From Fistularia commersonii (lineage: Eukaryota; Chordata; Actinopteri; Syngnathiformes; Fistulariidae): a stretch of DNA of 64,000 bases. The stretch covers positions 2,642,001 to 2,706,000 of the forward strand of contig JBBMNZ010000016.1 in assembly GCA_037954325.1 (NCBI GenBank). The letters are read 5' to 3'. Position numbers and translations under genes: made by a program. Below, in pieces: positions 1 through 10,114 of this stretch; position 1 is the first letter of the stretch, and the number at the start of each line of letters is the position of its first letter. Below the pieces are notes generated by a model. That model had not been told where the DNA came from and did no database searches. It was given only the letters and a program-made list of their open reading frames with translations.

Positions 1-304
1 ATATTGTGCTGTTCTCATCATCCTATCTAACATATTAGAGATGAGCTGATTTATTTGCTTTTTTTATACAATTTGTGTGCTTTCTCAAGTAAAATAAAAA
101 ATCACATAGGGGATTAGTCCTCATTCAATAAATAGAACACACCTGAATCTAAAGCCAGACATTTTTCTTTTCGCGTTTATGTTCTCCCCATCACTTCATT
201 TACTTTGTTGTTATGTTGTCCTATTATTTAATTTTAAGTTTTTGATGTAAAAAACGCTGAATAGTGTTTGTTTATGCACTCATTTGCAGCCTTGCTATTT
301 CAGT

Positions 305-450
305 CCAATAATCAGAATACGGATCAGATCATCTTTATTTGTCCCTGAGGGGAAATTGGAGGGCACAAGGGGTAGCATAGCAACCTAGAGCAGATGAATA
401 CAATAAATATATAAAATAAATATAAATATGTCAAGTAAAGGCTCAATAAA
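305..450 (-). mobile_element. 3' end of a 5'-truncated LINE (L2/Rex1-type)
   Basis: Read on the minus strand, this ends in ATAAAGATGATCTGATCC, the usual 3' end of fish LINEs whose terminus resembles CCCTTCGGGGATCAATAAAGT plus a TCTGAT tail. The same terminal block (cctgagggg, then ggggtagcatagca) recurs near 59,990-60,060 at the 3' end of a much longer minus-strand LINE. Only about 150 bases remain and there is no coding sequence. Confidence 0.55.
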
Positions 451-767
451 ATTTGATAAAAATAAAGGGAATTAACTCAACCATCAATGAGGTGCCTTAA
501 ATAAAATGTATTATTGTTATTATCACTTAATACCACATAATACACTGGAGATCTGCCAAATAAATCACCTGCAGTTTTAGTAGTTTTTCTTTTGGTCCAA
601 TGTACTAATGGTATTTTCAAAGGATTTGTGAAATTGCTGAGAAAATAATGAAATAATAAAAAACTGAAAGACAGGTTTGATATCTATAGCAGCATGTTAG
701 TAGGATGAAATTGCATTAAACCATAATCTGACATTCTTAATATTCATTAAGATGCAACAAGATATTC

Positions 768-992
768 TAATTGTTCACTCTCCCATTCAGAATTAGAGGG
801 CAATGAAGTATACACAGCTAACCTACTCCTGTATATGATTTTGGACAGTGATAAACAAAGAACGCAGAAAAAAAACACAGACACAGGAAATGCATGCATC
901 ACAGAGAGGCCCCTGTAAACCACTGAAATCAAACCAGAAAACATATTGCTACAGGCAGGAGTCCTAACTGTTGCACTACCATGGTGCCCAGA
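768..992 (-). mobile_element. decayed tRNA-type SINE-like repeat, family B
   Basis: On the minus strand it begins GGGCACCATGGTAGTGCAA and continues with a degenerate box-B-like GTTTGATTT region. This is a diverged copy of the very common fish repeat whose head reads GGCACGGTGGTGCAGTGG. Other copies in the window are near 21,315, 30,907 and 49,455. Confidence 0.5.
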
Positions 993-1276
993 ATTTTAAT
1001 AGTGTGTAACAAGATAAACAATCGTTAAATTGTTTTGCCATTCCTTTTGTAAAGTAGATGAAGGATCCCGAATTCTGAGAATCATTCTAGGATCCAGGAT
1101 CTAGGACATTTAAAAATAAAACTTAAAAAATGTAATAACATCTTGAATAATTGAAACCCATATGTATAAACGTCTTTGTTTTTGATAGTAATGCTAGTTG
1201 TGATTATGTGATGTCTCTGTTGTTGTAATGCTGCTTCCAAAAGTCTGCTCAGGGAAAATCTGTCCTGTTTCTCCAG

Positions 1277-2923
1277 ACATTCTGGAGGATATGAAGGAAG
1301 AGTGCCAGAAGTACGGATCTGTGGTTTCTCTTCTCATTCCTAAGGAGAATCCAGGCAAAGGACAGGTCAGGAACAATTTATACTGAAACATTGATATTTT
1401 TGTTTAACGGTACATCCATCAAGGGACATGGTGAACTTCCTACTATATTAACAGGAATACAATAATATTTGAATGAGAGGGTTTTATAATGTGATTAACG
1501 GTCAGCATCATATAAAGTTACAGATGCATATGTAGTCTTCTCTCTGCAGTATATTGTTTCCATCTGTAGTTGTGTATATTCCTGTTTATAGATGGAAACA
1601 CGCTGTGTGTGCCCCATCAAACAATGAAGCCTGTTGTCAAGTAAATTTCAAGTCTCATCTAGGACTACATGTTACATTGCCTTATTTGCACATGTGAGAC
1701 TTGCTGCTTTGCCAAATGAGTTGGAATGGTGGGTTTCTGACCTGGACTTGAGATTGTGGCTCAGTTGACGGAATACTTCCAAGGCCTTCTCAATCCCGAT
1801 AATATGCCTTCCAATGAGGAAACAGAGTTGAGGGACTTTGAGGTGGATTCTCCTATTTCTGGGGCTGAAGTTGCTAAGGTAGTCAAAAAGCTCATCTGTG
1901 GCAGGGCCCCAGAAGTAGATGAGATTTGATGAGATTTTTTAAGGCTCTGGTTGTTGTAGGGCCTACAACAACCAGGGGTATCAAACTAATTTTAGCTTAG
2001 CGGCCACATTGAGGAAAAATCTATTCTCAAGTGGGCCGAACAGGTAAAATCATTGCATATTAACTACTGCTTATGTACCTATTGTTTGATTCACTCCAGA
2101 ATCCTGGCATCTTTTAGCTTTGTGAGCCAGATTACACCCATTCGTGGGCCTGATTTGGGCAGCAGGCCTTGAGTTTGACACCCCTTATGTAGGGCTGTCT
2201 CCTTGCCGACATATATCTGCAGATTTATGTCGGCTGTGTCAAAGGCGGAGGCAGTGCCTCTAGATTGGCAAACCGGGGTAGTGATCCTCCTCTTTAAAAA
2301 GGGGGATCAGAGGGATGCTCCAACTACAGGAAGATCGCACTCCTCACCCTCCCTGAAACCTTGGATCCAGGAGCAGGGTGTTTTTTTTTCTGGTCATGGA
2401 ACAATGGACTACTTCTATACCCTCAGCAGGGTCCTCGAGAGGTCCGTTGGAGTAAGCCTACATGTGTTTTGCGGACCTGCAGAAAGCGTTTATATTACAA
2501 GTCAACTGATAAATCTGAAAAGGAAGAAAATCTCAGTGTATTACATAGAAGTCAACAGAGATCTCCTCTTATAAGGAGGACCTCTGTAGTACTTCTGCTT
2601 GCCTCTGTCCAATAATTGCCTCTGTCCAATAAATTATGCTTTGACAGCTTAAGTCACCAACGCGTGGCTTCGCAAATGGTGAATTGGCCTTTTGGTTTAT
2701 CTGTTGATGTTGATTACTTTTGATCAGTCATCAATACCATAGTTTAGACTAAATAATGCATGTCTGTTTCCACCAGGTTTTTGTAGAGTTTGCCAACTCC
2801 AGTGACTCCAAAGAAGCCCAGAGGCTGCTGTCTGGCCGCACCTTCGATGGAAAGTTTGTAGTGGCCACCTTCTACCCTCTCAGTGCCTACAAGAGGGGTT
2901 ACCTATATCAGACTGTGCAGTGA
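1277..2923 (+). CDS. uhmk1: UHMK1 (KIS kinase), last two coding exons, partial
   Basis: Two exons are visible: 1277-1365 (after ctccag, before gtcagg) and 2777-2923 (after caccag, ending TGA). Joined in frame, they encode the C-terminal U2AF-homology motif (UHM) of UHMK1, the serine/threonine kinase that binds and phosphorylates splicing factor SF1. The first exon encodes ILEDMKEECQKYG and SLLIPKENPGKGQ. The second encodes VFVEFAN, the UHM hallmark R-x-F motif within GRTFDGKFV, and the conserved end AYKRGYLYQTVQ. The kinase domain and earlier exons lie left of the window; I see no further uhmk1 exon in 1-1276. The 1.4-kb intron holds a decayed Rex3-like LINE and a hAT-type MITE. Assignment rests on remembered similarity to vertebrate UHMK1 and is strong. 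The end differs slightly from the mammalian protein, as expected for a fish orthologue. Confidence 0.9.
1740..2475 (+). mobile_element. Rex3-like (RTE clade) LINE remnant in the uhmk1 intron
   Basis: A broken reverse transcriptase region. Residues VTEYFQGLLNPDN and ISGAEVAKVVKKL appear at about 1,765-1,900, and AVPLDWQTGVVILLFKKGD at about 2,255-2,310, followed by a degenerate TLSRVLE block near 2,430. These are the recurrent upstream motifs of fish Rex3-type RT. The reading frame has stops and frameshifts, the catalytic Asp-Asp region is absent, and a hAT-type MITE splits the copy at about 1,973-2,186. It is therefore a relic lying wholly inside an intron. Confidence 0.75.
1973..2186. mobile_element. 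hAT-type non-autonomous element (MITE)
   Basis: It starts CAGGGGTATCAAACT and ends AGTTTGACACCCCTT, an imperfect terminal inverted repeat characteristic of the common fish hAT-derived repeat. The body includes GTGGGCCGAACAGGTAAAA, the usual GGGCCGG-type interior. It interrupts the Rex3-like remnant. The sequence tgtagggc occurs both left of the element (about 1,955) and right of it (about 2,188) and may be the 8-bp target duplication, but an 11-bp inverted filler then lies between the left copy and the element. Confidence 0.7.
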
Positions 2924-3025
2924 CATCCCAAAGAAACTCTTCATTTTTTGCATGTAACAGTCAGCTGCAGGGTGTTGAGCTATCACTCCAGGGTTAAAGT
3001 GCATTGACTGTGCACTCATACTGTA

Positions 3026-3031
3026 AATAAA
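3026..3031 (+). promoter_or_regulatory. uhmk1 polyadenylation signal candidate
   Basis: AATAAA about 100 bases downstream of the uhmk1 stop codon, followed by a T-rich tract at about 3,070-3,102. The resulting 3' UTR would be unusually short; longer isoforms cannot be excluded. Confidence 0.5.
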
Positions 3032-3054
3032 TATAAAACTACTCTATTGGAATT

Positions 3055-3850
3055 AAAAAATGAAAAAGTGTTTTGTTTTGTTTTTTTTTTTTTTTTTTTT
3101 TGAAAAGCACAATAAATACCCTTTAATCTTTGCAGAGGGATTTCTTAATGTTATCCATTGTTATCCATGTCATTTCTACTATGATTTTGGTTTCCCAAAA
3201 GTGAAGGTTGGCTACCAAGTTATTATTTATTTATCTCCCATCCATCCATCCCAAGAAAATTGATAAGAATACTGGAGATTTAGTTTAGTTAATGATGTGC
3301 TGAGAACTTACTGAGGTGACTATTACAGATCATCAAAAAGTACTCCTACTGTATTTTCAATGCTAAGCCATTCTAAAGAAGGGTTAAAACTACTTATGAC
3401 TCAATAGTTTTCAAATAACTCTAAATAGTCTTAAAATTCTAAAAGTTGAAATAAGCTGAAAGACATTACGTTTTTTATGAATTATTCCAGCCATGTTGGT
3501 AAATGAAACAAAAACATTTATAGTCTAGGGAGGTAATGGACCAGCAATGAGCCACACTTTTCATTTTAAACTGAGTGTATAAAAGTTGCAGCTGATTAAT
3601 GGTTGCTCCAAACCTAAAGAAAGCAAATATAAGTACCACTGTGCAATAAAATAGGCTATGGCTAGTGAAAGGGATAGTTCTCCTGCACTTGTGAAAGAAA
3701 CTAATGCGGCTATTTCAGAGTATTTTGTTGTACTCCCAAAGATTAATTAAAGTCAACACAAACCTGTGTCTAATATTTGCCTCAGTTATTATCGAGAGAG
3801 AGAGAGATCCCGCTTGGGGTTCATTATAGTATTTTGATTCTAATTGATTC
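3055..3850. other. non-coding intergenic DNA
   Basis: It opens with a T-rich tract near 3,070-3,102. I see no conserved reading frame, splice-bounded exon or recognisable repeat in this AT-rich stretch. Confidence 0.4.
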
Positions 3851-3859
3851 TGACTACTG

Positions 3860-4260
3860 GCGAAGCAATGTAGAGTTCCTTCACACCAATACCAGTGTAT
3901 CTGACAAGCACACTTGTCAGGAAGGTAATAGAAAGTCTTCTGCCTCCTGCTGCTCACATTATGAGGCATCTAGAACCAAAAGTGTCACCTCAAGACTATC
4001 TCAGTCTCCTCGATTCAGTTTACAACACTGTCGATGATGGAGATGAACTCTTTGCAAGTTTTTTAAACACCAATCAGAACTCCAGTGAGTCCAGCTGCCT
4101 GCAGCGACTGTCAGCTATCGCTGGTTAGCATCACTTTCCATTTTTGATTATAACATCAGATAAGCCACCGGAAAGTGTAACCAGGACGCTGATGGCTTCT
4201 CTGAAAGAGGACCAAGAATCTTTTGAGAAGGAGCAGATAAAAGAATTTGCATAGCACCCC
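3860..4260 (+). pseudogene. Ty3/gypsy-type gag relic (PNMA-like)
   Basis: Frames here encode VRKVIESLLPPAAHIMRHLEP and QDYLSLLDSVYNTVDDGDELF, then FLNTNQNSSESSCLQRL. This matches the capsid-like gag of fish Ty3-type elements related to the PNMA family. After about 77 residues the frame stops at 4,126-4,128, while similar coding resumes with stops (ESFEKEQIKEFA) to about 4,255. No start context, protease or polymerase can be followed. The most likely reading is a decayed retrotransposon gag; a domesticated gene would need an intact frame, which is not present. Confidence 0.6.
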
Positions 4261-4499
4261 TTGTATTCTTCTCCAGATCTGAATCAACAAGACCTGACAG
4301 CTGACACACTTTACGCCTTGTGCCACCATCACCTATTGATAGAGGCTGTTAGTTATCATTGATCATTTTACTAAGTACATCCTAACCGTACCAAGTAAAG
4401 ATCAAAGGTCAATTACTTAGTACAATCCATTTCCAGAGTGTTTACTAAGTGACCAAGATAGGGATTTTGAGTCACAGCTCATTAAAGAACTCTAGAATC

Positions 4500-5440
4500 C
4501 TTAGTGTTCACCAGTCCCCAGCACCCCAAAGGAAAACATGTTGAAAGGTTCAATTGAATGGTGCTTAGCATGTCAGGGACATCAACTGACAGGAAGTGCT
4601 GATAGAAACAAGTTCGGCTTTGACAGATATGTCAGAGACTCAACACTACAAGAAGGTGACAAGAGGGGGACCACTAAGTCCTGATACAGATGGGAGATCT
4701 ACTTGTCTATACAGTACGATCCATGGACGAAGACAGCCAAATCAGAACCCTACAAGGCTTCAACCACTTTTTGGCATGTGAAGCTTACCTCTTCCCGGAA
4801 CCTAGACAGATGTTTAGTGCTTTTCTCATGGTAAGTGCTTTATCCATGTATTGTTGTCAATGTGCATGTCCATCATTCATCAGCAAGACTCAGTATAGTA
4901 CCAAAATGTGTGCAGGACCTTTACAGTTGTAGTGTCATAATGTAGTGTTATAATGCCGTTTCAATTTCCCTCTAAGCTGACTAACATTTGCAGGCATGAG
5001 TTTTCACACTTGTGTTTGGCTGAAGGTAGATACTATGTTCGTGTATTTGTTTAGTGTTCAGAGATTATCCTGATTAAAAACAGTTCACTCAATTTCGGAA
5101 GCAGGATACAATATGCACAGCATCGTGGGGGCAGTAGTCGCCCAACACCATGCACTTTGGGAGGTCAACAAATATGGAGTTCTACATGTATTTTGGATTT
5201 TGACAATGTGGTTGTTATGTTCACAGTACTCACCTCCTCTCTCTAATGAACCCTCAATACCTATTTGTTTTTCTGTGTTTACCATATATGGAGTTGTTTC
5301 TCCATAATCATGCTCCTAACTTGAGATTGTCTGTTGTGACACGCGATGCACGCTATTTTATCTGTCCTCTCCATCCTCAGCTGCACATGCACATAATGTT
5401 ATTTGGTGGAGGACACTGTTGTGCCTCAAGTGCAGATTTT
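4500..5440. other. unassigned, possibly remnant retroelement DNA
   Basis: Downstream of the gag relic. Weak protein-like stretches such as GSADRNKFGFDRYVRDSTL near 4,590-4,650 suggest the retroelement continues, but no domain is recognisable. From about 4,950 to 5,440 I see nothing identifiable. Confidence 0.3.
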
Positions 5441-5589
5441 TAACAGCAAACTTTTTTCTGTTGCCCAAAAACTACATCTTGAACAAGAGAGGTCAAACCT
5501 TTATCCTCAGGATCAACCCCCACGCTGCAATAAAACCATTTCTCAACTTCCCGCCAACTCCGGTAAATATTCTGGAGACTAGTGACCAG

Positions 5590-6340
5590 GGAGGCCGCCT
5601 CCAATGGAGAGGGGGCTCGTCCCAGCGCCCTCGCCCATTGGACCACAATCAAATAAACACTGTGACGTCACCGGCCTCCGCACAACCGCGCGTTTTGAAC
5701 TGAAACAACGCTCTAAAACCTACTCTCTAGCCCGCAAGAGGTGGCTGTATGTAGACACAAAGACATTTTACTTCCAAGCTCGACCTCCTGACCCGACTAC
5801 CGGGTCCTAAAGATTGCACCCGAAGATCCCAGAGAGCCAACCGCGTCTCCAGTTCGCCAGCCGTCTCTTCCCGGTGGCGCATCCAGAGGACACCTCACCC
5901 CTTTCGGCGACCACAAATCAATTGCGGGTCCGACGGGATCGTCATCAGAACCGTCCCTTTCGTCCCCGGAACATCGCATCACTGATCGGCTCATTAAAAG
6001 AGGTTAGTATTAGCATCTGGGCAAGCATGAGTCTCTGATCAGTGTAATGTTGGTATTGTGATTGCCATTTTCCTGGCGTGCCTTGGGTAATCATTGTATC
6101 CCCTTGTCATTGCTATTGTTGCTAACTTAGCGTCGTTGCAGCCCGTCAAATTCGTGTTTTCTTTCTTTTCCGAGCACGAACGCACCTGCACTTTCATTCT
6201 CTATTGACATCCCACAATTCCTCTGTTCCTTCCGGCCCCGGTCACGTGGTAGCATCAGGTGGTATCCTCCGGGCGCAACTGTCGCCATTTTGGTAGTTCT
6301 TCATTCAGACCGCCATTTTGTAGTTTTCTGAGGCCGCACG
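5590..6340 (+). promoter_or_regulatory. CpG-rich promoter-like region without an assigned gene
   Basis: This GC- and CpG-rich island stands out from AT-rich surroundings. It contains a CCAAT box in reverse (ATTGG, 5,637-5,641), a full palindromic cAMP-response element TGACGTCA (5,663-5,670), an E-box CACGTG near 6,244, and two YY1-type GCCATTTT motifs near 6,290 and 6,312. A plausible splice donor, AAAAGAG followed by gttagt, lies near 6,001. No downstream exon could be tied to it. It may be an unassigned first exon and promoter, or the LTR of an unrecognised retroelement. Confidence 0.4.
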
Positions 6341-6559
6341 CCTGCATTTCGGATTGTTAAATGAACTTTTATATATTTTAAAAGGGTAGTTTCTTGGTAT
6401 TTTGTGTGTGAATATTGTGACAAGACAGTCGGTGTCAGTGCTCGAATTCTAAATAATCTAAATAAAAATGATATTTTAGATTTAAGTGTTCCACTCATTA
6501 GTTATTATTTTCCCGCTTTGCTGATGGTGCCCCGAATGAAGGTTACTATCATGTTATCA

Positions 6560-7125
6560 GATACATCTTGTGGTTATCGGGGGGTTTCGGGTCTTTCACC
6601 ATCAGATCCCCTCACCCAGGTGACCCGCCTGGGAGCGATCAGCTCCCGGCCTGTGTCCAAGAAGCGAACATCTACTCCTTGTCCCTCTGTATGCACAGCC
6701 ATCATGATGCTCTCCTAGAAACCTCAGAAACTGAGTCGATGGCTCGCCTCTTGCTTGCATTTGTGACATCCTGGAGACTGTAGGCCTTACAGAGTGACTT
6801 CCCTGCGAAGCCTAATCCCCCTGACCTCAACGGGCAGGCATCGTGCATGCCACCCCCATCTGCGGCAATCCTCCACTAGCTCTGCGTACTTTTCCCTCTT
6901 TCTCCCACTGGCTTCCCCAATTCTCTCCTCCGAGGGCACTGTCGGCTCCAACATGATGACTTGCTTGGATGACTCAGAGTGCGGGACGATGGGCTGGTTT
7001 CCATGATGTTTTCGGGGAACATCAATTGTTTCCCCAGGTTCACCTTTAGCTGCAGGTCCTTTGCCGTTTCCAGGAGACCTGTTTGGGTCATCGGTTAGGA
7101 AGGAGGTTGTTCTGTTCTCCATCGC
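6560..7125 (-). mobile_element. C-terminal end of a non-LTR retrotransposon
   Basis: Read on the minus strand, this carries HSESSKQVIMLEPTVPSEER, then KREKYAELVEDCRRWGWHAR and CLPVEVRG, and in shifted frames the repetitive RAIDSVSEVSRRASWLCIQR. This block is the conserved C-terminal domain of a LINE common in fish and invertebrates, in which the order VPSEE, KYxxLVxxC, GW, RCLPVEVG, then an AAERASRWLW-type helix is typical. The upstream reverse transcriptase is missing and the frame is disrupted, so it is a 5'-truncated relic. I cannot name the clade with confidence. Confidence 0.6.
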
Positions 7126-7620
7126 TTATGAATGTTATTCCACGCCTCGGTGGTTGAAAGCGCTGGCTGTAGTCGATGGCAGTATTGATGGACGTGACAA
7201 ATGAACTTCATCATTGATAACTGTTAGTTATTATTAATAACTTACTCTTCATGACATCTTAATGCATCTCAAGGCTGTAGGGATTTGGATAATGAATAAG
7301 GCATAATTTATTAATGACTTATAACATGCTGATTGTGATCGAGTATGAATGTAAAGCTGCACAGCTTGCATGATGACAATTCAAAATTTTGAGTCTTGAA
7401 TTTCTTCTTTTCCTTTCGGCTGCTCCCTTCACAGGTCACCTCAGTGACTCAACCTCTTCTATCTAAAACTATCCTCTGTATGTTCATTCTATTATATTAT
7501 GCTTATTTAGAATAATTATTATTTAGAATAGCGAAGGTAAAATTAAGCTGTTCTCCTTTAATTCTAATAACCATGAGTATGGCAATATCAAGTAGTGCAT
7601 ACCTAGCACAGGGAACTCTG

Positions 7621-7850
7621 GGGCGACGTGGCGGAGGAGGTAGAGCGATCATCCTTGTAACCCAACATTCCTGGTAAGATTCCTGGATCCTACTTTGTTG
7701 AAGTGTTGTTGAGCAAGACACTGAACCCCTAACTGCTTCCCTGGTACTGGTTGACAGCAGCCAACCACTCATGGTTCATTCAGGATGGGTTAAATGCAAA
7801 GAAGGAATTTCCCTGTGTGAGATTAATAAAGTATAATGTATTATTATCAT
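7621..7850 (+). mobile_element. tRNA-type SINE, family A, copy 1
   Basis: It begins GGGCGACGTGGCGGAGGAGG, a tRNA-like head with a box-A relic, followed by a degenerate box B near ggtaagattcctgg. The body contains the diagnostic TGTTGAGCAAGACACTGAACC and GATGGGTTAAATGCA. It ends AATTTCCCTGTGTGAGATTAATAAAGTATAATGTATTATTAT, given here only in description: a short AT-rich tail. Two diverged relatives lie near 50,950-51,175 (+) and 59,060-59,240 (-). It is a retroposon and not a functional tRNA gene. Confidence 0.75.
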
Positions 7851-7916
7851 AGATTAATCGAAAGGGCTAGAAAAGGAAGTCAGGTGATGATTTGGTAAAT
7901 AAGAGCAAATTATATT

Positions 7917-9185
7917 TTAAAATTCCACATTCAAATACACAATATCATTAAGAGTGTGCACATTTTTGTTTTGGGACATGGCGCATTCACAACAACGCAG
8001 AAAGTCAACATATTTTCTCAATGCAGCACTATCTTGGGCGTCTATACAAGGCCAGGCATACATGTCTCGGAAGGCCTTGGCAGTGACAAAGGGCTGACGG
8101 TATCTTTCATAAAGCAGATTCCGTGCCGAACTATAAGAGTCCTTTGACTGAAGCAAGAAATAACCTTCCAAGGCTTCCTTTGCTGTGCCTCCAACATATT
8201 TCTGAAGGAAGAAAATTTTCTCTGTATCAGGAATATTCTGTCTGACTTCCAGAGATCGAACTTGAGAGGGTCACCATAAATGACAGTTGGTTCTGGAACC
8301 GGTAGCCTGTTTGCAGATTTGGCCTCTTGCATGTCACCAGACGTGCCTCCTCCTGATGTTGCTTTTTTAGGAGAGCAGCCTCTTCAGTTTGTCTTAATTT
8401 TTCTATCAAGTTCCTCTTCCTCCTCCCGGAGGCGTCGAGACAATGCTGCTGCTTCTTGGTCTGCAGCTATCTGCTGCTTATCTTTAGCCTGAAGTGCATC
8501 CAATTCCTCTTGCCTTGCACTTGTTCAGTCATGATGTTAAGCAGAGCCCTTGTAGCTGCATTCTGTGCCTCAGCTTCTTTTCTTTTTGCAAGTGAGTCAT
8601 TCAAGCAGATAGAAGTACACTCGCAGCCTTTGGTGATAGAGAGACAGATGCTGGAGGTTGAAGAAGCAAATACAGAGCCGGCTTCAGACCAAAGCAACAC
8701 ACGGTCATCTCGCTGTATCCGAGACTTAGCATTCATTATTATGGCACTGGTGAGATACTGAGATACTTGAGATACTTTTATCCAATTTAGAACAATTGCC
8801 ATGGACTGGAGTGTCGATTTTCCTGTCGGCATCGTAGATAAGATTAAGTTCGGCCAGTTCCTTTTCAATGCGAACTACATCTTCTTGAATAATGTCACTT
8901 GGATGGTTTTGTTCCTCATATTCTTTTGTGCGTTTACTTTCCAACATTCATAAATATCATTAAAACGAAGCAGTAATGACTTCAACTTGCCCATGTATAG
9001 ACATTTGTCTTTCTTCTGTGAACCGGCTATGGGGCCTAATTGCTGTACCTCAGGTAATGTCTTACTCTTGAGCGGATCTACCTTATTGAGACATGATAAA
9101 CAGCAGCAAGAGGCCCAAGTCAGAATGCCAACAATTTTCAGACAAATGATCAAAAATTCTTCATAGACTAAACAAAATGGCTGGT
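7917..9185 (-). pseudogene. BEL/Pao-type LTR retrotransposon gag relic
   Basis: Minus-strand frames give, in order, a coiled Glu/Ala/Lys-rich region (KRKEAEAQNAATRALL), then RLPVPEPTVIYGDPLKFDLW, a FSSFRNMLEAQQRK-like block, and SSARNLLYERYRQPF with AKAFRDMYAWPCIDAQDSAAL and CAMSQNKNVHTLNDI. The order PEP, GDPLKF-x-W, then YxxA-xxxLxxRYGxPF is that of the DUF1759-type gag of BEL/Pao elements. Several frameshifts separate the blocks; no protease, reverse transcriptase or LTR is visible. It is an inactive fragment. Confidence 0.7.
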
Positions 9186-9199
9186 CAACATGAGACAAC

Positions 9200-10110
9200 G
9201 AAACCCATTACACAAAGCAGGCAAAGCCCTAAATGCACTACGTTGAACACAGCAAAGACAAGGACAATGCAAAAAAAAATAATAAAGGGACCTCAGCAAT
9301 GCAAATACTTCAATTCAGTTGTATTTATCCAATCCCATTTCTTTTCCCCTTTTCTCAAATGTCTTTCTTGGATGTCACCAATATACTTCAGGTACTCATG
9401 AACTCATGTTTAAAAATGTTCATTATTTGTTTGGAGTCATGGCAACAAATACTTGAAAAAGGGAGAATTTATTGGCTTGTAATACCATGTAATAGTACTA
9501 AATGTATTTGAGGGTGGTCAGTCATCCAAGTCATGGTTAATTCTTGTCTGAATCCAATTCTTGTATCAATTTGACTTGAGTCTCCTCCCTTGAGGACCTC
9601 TCATCCCAGAGGCATCTTCAGGATGAAGAATCAAGAAGATTTTGACAAGAATTAATACAAAATGGTGATTTGTAAGGTCAACAAAACAACTAGTCATGTG
9701 AATCAGATCTATAGAACTCAAGAACTAGCACTAGTCCCATTCATGTTACATGTGAAAATGTTTTTTGAAAGACTTTTTCTATTCTTTTTTAGTAGAAGTG
9801 ACCTCCTTTTCAGCAAGATATAATGCAGAGCTTGGCTTATTGTAAACATCCTTCTCACTGGACATATCAAGTTTTTACTTCCATTAATTTATCAACAGCT
9901 ATAATATTCCAGCAAGAAGTTTCTAACCCAAGAACCATTGTACCTACAACGTATTCGGAGTGTCTTTGTTTATTTTTGAAAATCAATAATTCAAGAAACT
10001 TCCACATATGATTATTTTTTTTCTTTATGTCTGATTATAACACTCCGTTGTAGGTACCCAGCAGCAGTATCAATCCCAATTAAAAACACTCGTGAAACGA
10101 CTAAACCGAG
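9200..10110. other. intergenic / fut7 downstream region
   Basis: AT-rich DNA without a recognisable repeat. On the minus strand an AATAAA (read from tttatt near 9,968-9,973) lies about 145 bases past the fut7 stop and could serve as its polyadenylation signal. Nothing else is supported. Confidence 0.35.
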
Positions 10111-10114
10111 CCAC

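Noticed and set aside
1..1276. Search for further uhmk1 exons upstream
   Set aside because: No splice-bounded segment matching the kinase or linker could be found; they lie outside the window.
7621..7700. tRNA-like boxes at SINE heads (also near 30,907 and 51,000)
   Set aside because: Box A and B are degenerate and each is followed by a SINE body and AT-rich tail; no cloverleaf with intact anticodon arm could be drawn.
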